Part shown: piece after piece, positions 34,301-42,071 of the stretch | How the letters are laid out: each line of letters opens with the position of its first letter | Numbering within the stretch: position 1 is the stretch's first letter | NCBI RefSeq assembly: GCF_933509905.1 | Contig: NZ_OW150024.1 | Span: 2,468,001-2,532,000 of the forward strand | Direction of reading: 5' to 3' | DNA: 64,000 nucleotides | Source: Trichlorobacter ammonificans | GTDB taxonomy: Bacteria; Desulfobacterota; Desulfuromonadia; Geobacterales; Pseudopelobacteraceae | Position numbers and translations under genes: made by a program | The notes under the pieces: model-generated | What the model saw: only the letters and a program-made list of their open reading frames with translations | Told to the model about the DNA's origin: nothing | The model's database searches: none

Positions 34301-36485
34301 TGGCTGCAAAACCCGCCTGCTGGTTCGGCTTCAGCAGGTACTGCTCGCTTTTGAGGCTGACAGCCATCTGCGACGGCACAACCGTTACCCTGGTCGAAGC
34401 TGAGACCTGACGGCCGGAAAGATCGGTTACCTCGGCCTCAATGCTGTAGAAAAGCGGCTTTTCATGGCTTCCGGCAGGCACGGTGAAGACGGCCTCCCCG
34501 GCCTGGTCAAGCAGGGCTTCCCCTTCCCCCAGAAACTCATTGTAGCCGCCAAACTGCTGCTCCTCCCCAAAGCTGCCGCCCCCCTGCTCATCCCGTTGCC
34601 AGGGCTGGCTGTAGACCCGCCAGACCAGCTTACCGCCTGCCGCCGGAGCGCCAAAGTAATAGCGGGCAGCAAGCGCAAGCGGTATCTGCTCACCGGGCAG
34701 CACAAACTGCTTATCCGAGGAGAGCTTCACCTCGAACTCCGGTTTGCGGTACTCCAGAACCTGGAAACTGCCCTGCCAGGCACCGCCGTCAGCAGTGGCG
34801 ACAATGCTGTAATGCCCAAGAGCCGCCCCCTGCGGCAGGGTAAACCGTCCGCTGAAAGAACCGCTGGCAGAGCTGGTGACGCTCTCTTCAAACAGTGCCG
34901 TATCGTGGGGATCAGCAACCCTGATCGCCACCTTTGTTACGGCAGGCAGCCGGTAGTCATCACCAGCGTGCTGACGCAGCACCCCTTTGTAAAAAACGGT
35001 CTGGCCGGGACGGTAGGCAGTGCGCTCTGTGTAGAGATACCCCTTCAGGTCAGCGGTTTTCCGCTCTGCGGCAGACTCTGAAGCGGCCAGGGGCAGGATC
35101 GCCAGGCTGTTGCCATGCTGCCCCACGACCCGGCTGCCTGACCGCGTAACATTCCAGTCGGCAGTGCCGTTCGTATCGGTGGTGACAACCTGGTGCCCCT
35201 TGTCCCCCGACAACCGTACCCCGGCAAGGGGTTTGCCGCTTTTTATGTCAACCGCCTGGATAAAGGTGGTGTCCGGCGCCGATTTGGCCACCAGCGCCAG
35301 ATTTGTGGCGACAACAGCGGCTTTTGCCGTGGCCTGCCCGCTGTGCAGATGCAGCAGATAGACACCGGCAGGCAGGGGCGGCAGTTTGAAGCGGGCCTGG
35401 CTGCGGTGCCGGTTTTTAGTTTTTTTAAGGGTGACCTTAAAGGTTTGCACTGATTTCAGCCCTGCACTCTCAAGCGCTTCCGGTTTGCTGAAATCAATCT
35501 CCCCCCGTATCACCCGCTCTGCCGGAATCTGAAAAATGGTGGCTTGCACCTGTTCGGTCCAGAGGCCGTTGGCCCGGAGTGTGACCTCCTTGTCGGCCAG
35601 GATGGTGTCGCCGTACAGCTCAAGCTGCAGTTCAGGGGGGGCAGGGGTTGCATCCAGCGTCAGGTTCCCTTTTTCACCTTCGGCAAGAGTGATGCGCTTT
35701 TCTGCCCGCATCAGCCGCTCATCAGCAAACGAGACGGTATAATCGCCAGGGGGCAGCCCCCCCAGGGTCAGGCTGCTGTTCTCCTTAAACCGCTCCATCC
35801 GCCAGACGCTTTTACCGCTGAGAGTAACCTGAGCACCTCGCAATGAGCTGATATGGCGGTTGGGGAGAAGTTTCCCGGCAACCTCGAGCGAGGCGGCGCG
35901 GCGGATAATCAGATTCCCCATCTGCAACTGTTTACCTGGCGCAGGCTGGGGATACTGGGATTTTTCAAACACAAAGCCGGGCTGCTCAAGGTTCAGGTCA
36001 TGGCCGCCGCTCTCAACATCCTCAAAGGTAAAAACCCCGTTCTTATCGGTAACAGCGCTGAAAAACCGGTCCAGCGTCAGCTTGAAACCGCTGTGCGCCG
36101 TGCCGGCGGCATCGGTCAGTCTGCCGGAAAGGGTCGCCCCTTTGCGCAGCCAGACGGTCGTACCCTGCTTCGGCTGCTCATTCAGGTAAAGGTAGTTGCG
36201 GCTGGTTCCCAGCCCTTTGGACACAACCAGAAACTGGTAGGCGCCCCTGGGGAGCGTCACAGCGGCATTGCCGCCTGCATCGGTTCTGACCGCCATACGC
36301 TGCCTGGGGCGCTCGTCCCCCTCCATAAACCTGATCTCCGCACCGGCGACAGGCTGGTTGCTGTCGGCAGACAGTACCTGTACCTGCACCTTGTAGGCCG
36401 GCGCAGCGGCTTTGGCGGCATGCAGCGGGGGGCAGAACAGCAGGGAAAGACTCACAAGAGAGAGGGCAGCAAGCAGGCGGCGCAT
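31371..36485 (-). CDS. Alpha-2-macroglobulin family protein with thioester
   Basis: 1704 residues, the usual size for bacterial macroglobulins, which trap proteases in the periplasm. A Sec signal peptide (LLAALSLVSLSLLF, cleavage near LHA-A) leads into carnitine/CarboxypepD-like Ig repeats (about 30–290) and MG domains. A bait-region candidate lies near the middle, followed by the A2M core with the thioester motif GCTEQ at about residue 1230 (YGCTEQTIARF), an alpha-alpha toroid rich in GGWGWWKNG-type repeats, and a receptor-like C-terminus. The lipobox of YfhM-type proteins is absent, so it is probably soluble. It is the last gene of a cassette with AMMECR1-like and VanW genes and lacks the usual pbpC neighbour. 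Confidence 0.92.
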   Translation of the reverse strand: MRRLLAALSLVSLSLLFCPPLHAAKAAAPAYKVQVQVLSADSNQPVAGAEIRFMEGDERPRQRMAVRTDAGGNAAVTLPRGAYQFLVVSKGLGTSRNYLYLNEQPKQGTTVWLRKGATLSGRLTDAAGTAHSGFKLTLDRFFSAVTDKNGVFTFEDVESGGHDLNLEQPGFVFEKSQYPQPAPGKQLQMGNLIIRRAASLEVAGKLLPNRHISSLRGAQVTLSGKSVWRMERFKENSSLTLGGLPPGDYTVSFADERLMRAEKRITLAEGEKGNLTLDATPAPPELQLELYGDTILADKEVTLRANGLWTEQVQATIFQIPAERVIRGEIDFSKPEALESAGLKSVQTFKVTLKKTKNRHRSQARFKLPPLPAGVYLLHLHSGQATAKAAVVATNLALVAKSAPDTTFIQAVDIKSGKPLAGVRLSGDKGHQVVTTDTNGTADWNVTRSGSRVVGQHGNSLAILPLAASESAAERKTADLKGYLYTERTAYRPGQTVFYKGVLRQHAGDDYRLPAVTKVAIRVADPHDTALFEESVTSSASGSFSGRFTLPQGAALGHYSIVATADGGAWQGSFQVLEYRKPEFEVKLSSDKQFVLPGEQIPLALAARYYFGAPAAGGKLVWRVYSQPWQRDEQGGGSFGEEQQFGGYNEFLGEGEALLDQAGEAVFTVPAGSHEKPLFYSIEAEVTDLSGRQVSASTRVTVVPSQMAVSLKSEQYLLKPNQQAGFAATVQTWQGEQQPNRAVTVLVEQQQYDKKSKTFGWNRITTLEGRTGNGGVARFAYGFPKPGYYRLLAETFDDAKRRSVAETGAWVWQQGEGWASGYRELEAEFDKKSYRIGETARLILRTPAQGGTLLFTLEGRRIHQSRTIPVNQAVQVIEIPVTEELAPNIHVSISMVAAGRFFHQQGLLKVEHQPGRLKLTVIPEKESYAPGDRAKISVQAEAEGKPVQAELSLAVVDEAIFAVAPEIREEIYRFFRGRRDHLVQTIYSFPRMYLGGAAKDLARLAGNDDLHGIKVRKLFKDTAAWFPLLATNDHGVVSAEAELPDNLTRWRATAVGHTADSFFGSAQASFISRLPFMARLAVPRFMLAGDRLEIPGILNDAAAQEQQVQGRFTATGLTLLGETGFTGTLPANGALKKEVLVAAEKAGPATLQLSALGSEGKDSMEVEFPVLPRSLKREQATAISLASGRQQAELLLPGPAEPESGILRISFAPAIAGNLVPALSRLISFPYGCTEQTIARFVPAAYAMNLLKDDSERFPASIKEKLPVIISQGLKQLAEMQQEDGGWGWWKNGSSDRYLTALVMQGLAKAMAAGVVPEQGMLERGKEALTEQLKQAEPEQAAFLYRALTAHGGTDPKVEAALLAQEDTLTATARIAVADALANRGQKAAAAALLQKLTKRLARDSEAAWLPEPEDGWRLGRSSIEGSAALLSALSRILPDDPALPRLARYLARNQQDGWWRTTAASAAGVLALADFVAATGQLDANYTARLTVNGAAAQSYRVEKGRLVDGTAGLTLPAQKGGNSLVLEKSGDSGIAWLGATLAYRVPLDQPVKNSRLGLKRSYYRIQSVNDNGRWRHEYLPLKAGEAVQPGDDLEVRVEVQSDTVQEYVILEDYLPAGFELRPAELDPRYAAESYYRGWYDHREQRDTYLAWFIQALPAGSHQFRYVIRPELKGKVTALPVAIWPMYNPQLRSEGEAEMLEVR

Positions 36486-36592
36486 ACAAGACTCCTTTAA
36501 TCACCCGGCAGTATGTACAGGACAGCCAGGTTGCCGTACATAGTAATTTTAATCATGTTTCCAGGCGCTGCGTGGGGACGGGCCAGGATAGA

Positions 36593-37198
36593 TCAATCCC
36601 CTTTCTGCTGTCCACTTCTGATCCACTCCGCCTGAAACCGGTACAACCGCACCCCTGCGCTCTGTTCATGGAGCCCCAGCCGGCGCAGGGCAGAGCGCCA
36701 GGCATAATGGGCGGTTCTGGCCTCTCCGGGCACGATGGCCACACCGTGTCCATCCCCCCGTTCCAGCAGTAGCCCCTCATGGTGCGGGTTGATCAGCCGC
36801 CAGTCATGAACCGGCCGGGGTGGCTGCGGAAAGGTGATCTGAATCTGGGCTTCCTGAGCCAATGCCGGAGTAAGCTGTGCAGAACGGGGGTCGTGTATCA
36901 GCGCCAGACGGATATTGTCAGCGATCTCGTCACTGAGCCTGCTGTGGCGGGGGGTGAAGCTGCCAAAGCAGGCCATGACCTTCCCTTTGACAAAAAAGGT
37001 GACAAAGCAGGCCCGCTGTTGGCTGGCTACCGCCATATCCGGCGCGGCAGGGGGCGGTTCTTGAACAAGCCGGGCACGCATCACCCGGCGGGCATGGTCC
37101 AGCAGAAGCTGCTGCTCTCCCGGTGCCATTGGCTCAGCCGCTGCAGTGGTGGCAAGGGTAAGGCACAGGATACCCATGATGAGCCGGCTCAGCTTCAT
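36593..37198 (-). CDS. AMMECR1-like protein with signal peptide
   Basis: 201 residues. A signal peptide (LIMGILCLTLATTAAAEP) is followed by an AMMECR1-type fold: CFVTFFVKGKVMACFGSF, a DEIADNIRLALIHDPRSAQL helix-plus-loop and IQITFPQPPRP, then GLLLERGDGHGVAIVPGEAR. AMMECR1 proteins are normally cytoplasmic and of unknown activity, so export is unusual. It overlaps the vanW stop by 4 bp and lies 107 bp before the macroglobulin gene. The family call rests on pattern similarity. Confidence 0.7.
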   Translation of the reverse strand: MKLSRLIMGILCLTLATTAAAEPMAPGEQQLLLDHARRVMRARLVQEPPPAAPDMAVASQQRACFVTFFVKGKVMACFGSFTPRHSRLSDEIADNIRLALIHDPRSAQLTPALAQEAQIQITFPQPPRPVHDWRLINPHHEGLLLERGDGHGVAIVPGEARTAHYAWRSALRRLGLHEQSAGVRLYRFQAEWIRSGQQKGD

Positions 37199-37968
37199 GG
37201 CGCTTCTGTGCTGATGATCCGGCTGGGGGGTGGGTAGGTGTCCCGTGAAATCAGTTCTGTCCGGCTGGTGCCGTTTCTGGTGGTGATCCGCACGGTTTCG
37301 GTTGCAAAGCCGCTTCCCCCCGGCTGTTCCGCTGTGCCGGCACCTTTGCCCAGCAGCACCGTGTCCGGCAGAAGCCGTGTACGGCTGACCCTGATCTCGG
37401 TGCTGAACGGTTTTTCCCTGGTCGCGTAAAATGATGTGGTGATGCGGTTTTGGTCTACGGACATCCGCAACTGCAGCGGCTGCTGGTGGGGATTTTTTAG
37501 CTTTAGGTCCTTGCGCCAGGAGGAGATGGTGGCATCGCGGCCAGGCGGTATATGCCCCACGGCGCGGGAATGGGGGTGCCGCTCCACCACCTGCATCCCG
37601 GCCAGAAGCCCGGCGTTGTAGATGGTGGAGGCAAGCTGGCAGATACCGCCGCCCGGCGTATCCAGCATCCGGCCGCTGGCGGTGATCATTGGCGCGGCCT
37701 GATACCCTTTGCCGGTATCCCTGGCGCCAACCAGTTGATTGAAGCTGAACATCCCCCCCGGCGGTATGATGGTGCCGTCAAGGTCACGGGCTGCCGTGCT
37801 GCTGTTATGCCGCTGCTCTTGCGAGCGGAGGTGCAGTGAGGTGCTGTACCCCCCCCAAAGGTGGCTGAAGCTGTTTTCCAGGGCTGAAGATGCCCGTCCG
37901 GTGCAGATGCAGAGCAGCAGAGCGACTACAAGGACAACGTTCGGGCAGAGGCGTGTACGGTTGTTCAT
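37195..37968 (-). CDS. VanW family protein
   Basis: 257 residues from MNNRTRLCPNVVLVVALLLC, an N-terminal signal or anchor segment; the frame extends 98 codons upstream but that part overlaps flxA. The VanW domain core is intact: FSFNQLVGARDTGKGYQAAP, GGGICQLASTIYNAGLLAGM, then ERHPHSRAVGHIPPGRDAT. VanW is found in some vancomycin-resistance clusters and many unrelated genomes; its role is not established. First of the exported three-gene cassette. Confidence 0.88.
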   Translation of the reverse strand: MNNRTRLCPNVVLVVALLLCICTGRASSALENSFSHLWGGYSTSLHLRSQEQRHNSSTAARDLDGTIIPPGGMFSFNQLVGARDTGKGYQAAPMITASGRMLDTPGGGICQLASTIYNAGLLAGMQVVERHPHSRAVGHIPPGRDATISSWRKDLKLKNPHQQPLQLRMSVDQNRITTSFYATREKPFSTEIRVSRTRLLPDTVLLGKGAGTAEQPGGSGFATETVRITTRNGTSRTELISRDTYPPPSRIISTEAP

Positions 37969-38135
37969 TGGGGTTGGGGGACAGAACGCCGTCTGTTCCA
38001 CGAGCCTGACAACCGCACGGTAGTGGTAACGCTTTGCAAGGGACACTGCGGTTTCTCCCGTGTCATTGCCTTTGGCGAGCAGCATGCGACGCGACGCGTC
38101 TGCTGCAAGCTGCTGCCGGTAACGCTGGTGCGGAG
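37969..38135 (-). pseudogene. Possible ankyrin-repeat remnant upstream of vanW
   Basis: The frame running into vanW reads LLAKGNDTGETAVSLAKRYH then YRAVVRLVEQ, which resembles the end of an ankyrin repeat (G-x-T-A-x-x-LA…VV-x-L). It has no start of its own and would be only one repeat. It may be the stub of a gene lost between flxA and vanW, or chance. Confidence 0.35.
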
Positions 38136-38153
38136 CGCGAACCGAAAGCGCTA

Positions 38154-39008
38154 TCAGAACTCCTGCGGCATGGCCTTCACCTGGGCCGCCGTAAAGACCG
38201 GGCCGTCCTTGCAGACGTAGACATTGCCCACGTTGCAGCGGCCGCACTTGCCCAGGCCGCATTTCATGCGGTTCTCAAGCGTCGTGTAGACCTGGGTGTC
38301 GCTGAAGCCGAGTTTTTCCAGCACCGGCAGGGTGAACTTGATCATGACCGGCGGCCCGCAGACCAGGGCGATGGTGTTCTCCGCCGACGGGGCCGCCTCT
38401 TCGAGGATGGTGGGGACGAATCCCACCTTGCCGTCCCAGGCAGGGCCGTTGCCGCCGGGGTCCACGGTCTTGACCAGCCGCACGTCGCTGCGCTCCTGCC
38501 ACTCCGTCAGTTCCCGCTTGTAGACCAGGTCCGCCTCGGTCCTCGCCCCGTAGACGATGGTGATGTCGCCGAACTTGTCCCGCCAGTCCAGGCAGTTCCA
38601 GATCAGGGTGCGGAGCGGCGGCAGGGCGATGCCGCCGGCCACGAACACCAGGTTTTTGCCGAAGAACTGCTCGACGGGAAAGGAGTTGCCATAGGGGCCG
38701 CGTACCCCCATGGTGTCTCCCACCTCCAGGCGGCGCAGCGCCTCGGTGACCCGCCCCACGGAGCGGAAGCAGCACTCAATGTACCCCTGCCGGGTGGGGG
38801 ATGAAGCGATGCAGAAGGTGGATTCCCCTGCCCCGAAGGCGGAGTATTCGGCAAACTGACCGGCCCGGAAACTGAAGCTGTCGCGCAACTGCTCATCCTG
38901 AAATACCAGCCTGAGGGTGCGCACATCCGGGGTTTCGTCGATGATCTCCTCGACGGTGGCCAGTTGGGGAAGATAGATATTGCTGCCCGCGCTACTGTTC
39001 GAACACAT
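38154..39008 (-). CDS. flxA: FAD/NAD(P)-binding oxidoreductase, FlxA-like
   Basis: 284 residues of the ferredoxin-NADP reductase/PyrK type. FAD-binding beta barrel (FRAGQFAEYSAFGAGES, FCIASSP), NAD(P)-binding half (LVFVAGGIALPPLRTLIWN, VYGARTEADLVYK, ALVCGPPVMIKF) and a C-terminal [2Fe-2S] motif CGLGKCGRCNVGNVYVC. In Flx–Hdr complexes this subunit takes electrons from NADH. It overlaps the preceding orf by 1 bp and is last in the cluster. AsrB or hydrogenase-gamma naming would also fit the domains; context decides. Confidence 0.85.
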   Translation of the reverse strand: MCSNSSAGSNIYLPQLATVEEIIDETPDVRTLRLVFQDEQLRDSFSFRAGQFAEYSAFGAGESTFCIASSPTRQGYIECCFRSVGRVTEALRRLEVGDTMGVRGPYGNSFPVEQFFGKNLVFVAGGIALPPLRTLIWNCLDWRDKFGDITIVYGARTEADLVYKRELTEWQERSDVRLVKTVDPGGNGPAWDGKVGFVPTILEEAAPSAENTIALVCGPPVMIKFTLPVLEKLGFSDTQVYTTLENRMKCGLGKCGRCNVGNVYVCKDGPVFTAAQVKAMPQEF

Positions 39009-39385
39009 CAGGTTGCTTCCTTCCCGCCAAGTTTGGCGGCCAGCTCGGTAAACGCCGGCCCCTTGACCTTCAGCTCCACCGGCCGGTTGTTGTCGCCGAA
39101 GCCGATGGTCACCAGCCCACCCACCAACTGGTGCTCCATTTCCGCAAACAGCACCGAGCGCGGGTTCACCAGCAGGTTGCCGGACTGCACAAAGCCCCGC
39201 TGCTTCAGCTCGGCGATAAAGGCCTCCTGCTCCGCCCTGGCCACCTTCTTGAAGAGCTGCTTCCTGACCACGGCACCGTCGAACCAGACATCCATCATCC
39301 GGCTGTTGTCGCTCACCAGCGGGTTATCTTCCGGGGTGGTCATCTGGGCCGCCGCCACCCGATCGCAGTTGATGAATCGTTCCAT
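39008..39385 (-). CDS. Conserved-looking 125-residue protein in the flx cluster
   Basis: No cofactor motif, signal or membrane segment. It has a helical middle (QEAFIAELKQRGFVQSGNLL) and an apparent beta region (VTIGFGDNNRPVELKVKGPAF). It lies between flxB and flxA, 6 bp after flxB and overlapping flxA by 1 bp, so it is firmly embedded in the operon and may be an accessory subunit or assembly factor. Family not recognised. Confidence 0.7.
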   Translation of the reverse strand: MERFINCDRVAAAQMTTPEDNPLVSDNSRMMDVWFDGAVVRKQLFKKVARAEQEAFIAELKQRGFVQSGNLLVNPRSVLFAEMEHQLVGGLVTIGFGDNNRPVELKVKGPAFTELAAKLGGKEAT

Positions 39386-39391
39386 GGCTCC

Positions 39392-40396
39392 CTACTTTGT
39401 GCTGATTTCGTCAACAATGGCGGCGATATCGATCCCCACCGGGCAGAGGCGGATACAGCGGCCGCAACCGGTGCAGAGGGTCTGGCCGAACTTGTCGTCG
39501 TAGTATTTGAACTTGTGCATGATCCGGTTGCGGTAGCGCTTGGGCTGCTGGTCCCGGGGGTTGTGGCCCGAGGCGTGATGGGTGAACTTCCAGAAGCCGC
39601 AGGCATCCCAGTTCTTGCGCCGCTTGCCGGCCTTCTCGGTCCCTTCGTCCACGATGTCGAAACAGTGGCAGGCCGGGCAGACAAAGGCGCAGAGGCCGCA
39701 GCCGACGCAACGGGTAGCGATGCCGTCCCAGGCCGGGTCTTCGAAGTGCGTGTCCAGCCAGGCCTTGACCCTGGCCAGGTCGATCCGTTCCACCTGCGGT
39801 TCGGCCAGGGGGAGCGGCTCGTGGTCCGATGACGGGGAGAACAGCCCCCGATGCTGCTGCAGCAGCGCCTCCCCTTTTTCGGTGCAGGCAGCGCAGCGGT
39901 ATCCGCCGCCGCTCATGGGTGTCAGAAACAGATCACTTCCGGCTGTGGCGGCTGGCGACAGCCCCACGGCCGTGCAGAAGCAGGCATCGTCGGCACTGGT
40001 GCAGGCCAGGCCGATGACGGTGGTCTTGCGGCGGCGTTCCAGGAAGAACTCGTCCTGGTAGTCCCAGGAGAAGACCGCGTCCAGTACCGGCACGGCGGCG
40101 GCGTCGCAGGGGCGCACGCCGAACAGCACCGTTTCCGGAAACAGGGCGGGATCGACGGTCTGCAGCGTCACCTGCTGCCCTTCCTTGCGGTAGGACATGA
40201 TATCCTCGCACAGGGGAAAGAACGCCTCCTTGCCGGAGCGGCGGGGCAGCTGGTCAAGGACCAGTTCCGCGGCATTCTGCAGCGGCTCGTACAGGACGGT
40301 GCCGGCGTTCAGCCGAGGAGCCACCACCCGCGTACCGGCGGCAATCAGGGTATTCAGGAACGTGTTCAGATTATGTGCTGAGATGAAGGTGTGCAT
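39392..40396 (-). CDS. flxB: 4Fe-4S dicluster electron-transfer subunit, FlxB-like
   Basis: 334 residues from MHTFISAHNLNTFLN, with AAAGG 6 bp upstream. It is of the AsrA/hydrogenase-beta type: an N-terminal domain with FGVRPCDAAAVPVLD and cysteines at ACTSADDACFCTAVG, then two ferredoxin motifs, CVGCGLCAFVCPACHCFD (about 233–250) and CTGCGRCIRLCPVGID near the C-terminus. It should relay electrons between FlxA and the Hdr module. Confidence 0.82.
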   Translation of the reverse strand: MHTFISAHNLNTFLNTLIAAGTRVVAPRLNAGTVLYEPLQNAAELVLDQLPRRSGKEAFFPLCEDIMSYRKEGQQVTLQTVDPALFPETVLFGVRPCDAAAVPVLDAVFSWDYQDEFFLERRRKTTVIGLACTSADDACFCTAVGLSPAATAGSDLFLTPMSGGGYRCAACTEKGEALLQQHRGLFSPSSDHEPLPLAEPQVERIDLARVKAWLDTHFEDPAWDGIATRCVGCGLCAFVCPACHCFDIVDEGTEKAGKRRKNWDACGFWKFTHHASGHNPRDQQPKRYRNRIMHKFKYYDDKFGQTLCTGCGRCIRLCPVGIDIAAIVDEISTK

Positions 40397-40435
40397 GGAA
40401 AACCTTTTCACTGCCGTTCCGGCAGCGGTTCGTCC

Positions 40436-41353
40436 TTATTTGATGAAGCTCTGGTCGTCCTTTTCGGTAAAGGTGGCCAGGGGACCCGTGTCGTTGACCT
40501 CAAGACCGGCCTCGTAGGCGTACAGTTCCTTCAGCTCCTTGGCCATCTTGCGGTTCAACAGGTTGAGCGGAATATCCATGGGGCAGACCCGCTCGCACTC
40601 GGCGCAACCGGCGCAACGGCCGGTCAGGTGCATGGCCCGCACCACGTGCCAGGCGAAGTTCCCGGCAGGTCGGGGGGTGGTCTCCACCATCTGGGGTTTG
40701 TTCCGGTCGCAGAGGCACTGCTCGCAGAAGCAGAACGGGCAGACCTGGCGGCAGGCGTAGCATTTGACGCACTTGCTGAACTGCTCTTTCCAATAGGTCC
40801 ACCGCTCCGCAGGGGACATGGCCTCCAGCCGGGCGATCTCGGCGCTGTAACGGGCCTCCAGTCGGGGGGGCGTCGCCTGCTGGGAGGGAAGGAAGTCACA
40901 GCCCACGGGCAGGTGGACGTCGCACTCGCGGCATTTCGGCGCAATGTTCTCCCCGGTCAGCGGCGAATCCGGCCGGATGGTGGAGGCCAGCACCCCGACG
41001 CAGGGAACCCCGATCAGGTACAGATCCTCCCGCTTCAACTGCGACTCCCCCATCAGCCCCACCAGGGCCTTCAGGTCGCACCCCTTGACCACGATGCCGA
41101 TCCGGCCGGTCTTGGGGATCTCCTTCTTGGCCTTGGTCAGGTAAACGGCGAGGTTATTGACGCAGGATTCGCTGAAGATCAGCCGGGAGGCATCCCCGGC
41201 ACTGGTGATCACCACCGGCTGGGTCGCGCCGGTACGGCGGGCTGCTGCGTAGCCGACCACGGCGGAGACGGCGCCGTCGGCGAGAATCCGCTGCGCCTCC
41301 TCGCGAATCGCTTCGCTGATGGAGCTGTAGATGGTTGTATCGATGGTAGTCAT
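40436..41353 (-). CDS. flxC: Iron–sulfur subunit, FlxC-like
   Basis: 305 residues from MTTIDTTIYSSISEAI; the frame upstream of this ATG is repeat sequence. Part of the N-terminal half resembles the coenzyme-F420 hydrogenase beta-subunit region (IGIVVKGCDLKALVGLMGE, LIGVPCVGVL). Then come three cysteine clusters: CRECDVHLPVGC, CVKCYACRQVCPFCFCEQC, and CAGCAECERVCPMD. Sits between flxD and flxB in the cluster. Confidence 0.78.
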   Translation of the reverse strand: MTTIDTTIYSSISEAIREEAQRILADGAVSAVVGYAAARRTGATQPVVITSAGDASRLIFSESCVNNLAVYLTKAKKEIPKTGRIGIVVKGCDLKALVGLMGESQLKREDLYLIGVPCVGVLASTIRPDSPLTGENIAPKCRECDVHLPVGCDFLPSQQATPPRLEARYSAEIARLEAMSPAERWTYWKEQFSKCVKCYACRQVCPFCFCEQCLCDRNKPQMVETTPRPAGNFAWHVVRAMHLTGRCAGCAECERVCPMDIPLNLLNRKMAKELKELYAYEAGLEVNDTGPLATFTEKDDQSFIK

Positions 41354-41392
41354 AAACGGTTCCGGTATCCCTAACGGGTTGTCGAAAAACTC

Positions 41393-41512
41393 AGGTTGTT
41401 CAAAAATAGTCAGATCGTCGCACCCGGAGCCCCCCCGAGGAGGCGTAGCTGCGCTACGCCGCACAAGGATGGTTTCGAGGACGGCGGCGAGATGGCTGTT
41501 TTTCAACAACCT
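41393..41512. repeat. 120-bp palindromic (MITE-like) element
   Basis: Its ends are imperfect inverted repeats: AGGTTGTTCAAAAATAG at 41393 and, read from the other end, AGGTTGTTGAAAAACAG at 41512. The similarity continues for about 29 bp. A central hairpin pairs GGCGTAG (41442–41448) with CTACGCC (41454–41460). It fills the flxD–flxC gap, ends 1 bp from the flxD stop codon and carries no gene. Confidence 0.8.
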
Positions 41513-41513
41513 G

Positions 41514-42014
41514 CTAAATCTGGTTATAAGCTTCCTGCAGTTCCGGCGTGTCGATGGCCCCGGACCACTGTTCCTCCAGGGCCAGCTCCCGGAACTCCCG
41601 CATCGGTCCCATGGCGCGCACCCGCTCGGTCAGTTCGGTGACCACCTCCACCCATTTCCCCCCCTCGGCGGCGGAGACCCAGGAAAACTGCAACCGGTTC
41701 AGGTCCACGCCGACGAACTCCAGCAGTTTGCGGAAGGCGGCGAAACGGCGCCGGGCATGGAAATTACCGGCAATGTAGTGGCAGTCGCCGGGATGGCAGC
41801 CGGACACCAGCACGCCGTCGGCCCCCTGCTGGAATGCCTTGAGGATGAACACCGGGTCGATACGGCCGGTGCAGGGAAACTTGAGCACCCGCACGTTGGC
41901 CGGATACTGCATGCGGCTGGTGCCGGCCAGGTCGGCCCCGGCGTAGGTGCACCAGGTGCAGACAAAGGCGATGATCTTCGGTTCGAAGTCGTGTTTCTGT
42001 TTTTCAGGGTGCAT
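41514..42014 (-). CDS. flxD: MvhD/FlxD-like [2Fe-2S] electron-transfer subunit
   Basis: 166 residues with the MvhD-family cysteine motifs FVCTWCTYAGADLAG (about 17–31), FPCTGR and SGCHPGDCHYIAGN. MvhD passes electrons to HdrA in methanogens, and its homologue does so in Flx–Hdr. It lies 57 bp downstream of hdrA. Confidence 0.9.
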   Translation of the reverse strand: MHPEKQKHDFEPKIIAFVCTWCTYAGADLAGTSRMQYPANVRVLKFPCTGRIDPVFILKAFQQGADGVLVSGCHPGDCHYIAGNFHARRRFAAFRKLLEFVGVDLNRLQFSWVSAAEGGKWVEVVTELTERVRAMGPMREFRELALEEQWSGAIDTPELQEAYNQI

Positions 42015-42071
42015 TCGTAATTCCCTTGTATGGCTAGTCGGACAAGTCTGACCGGTCGGACCTGTCCGATT

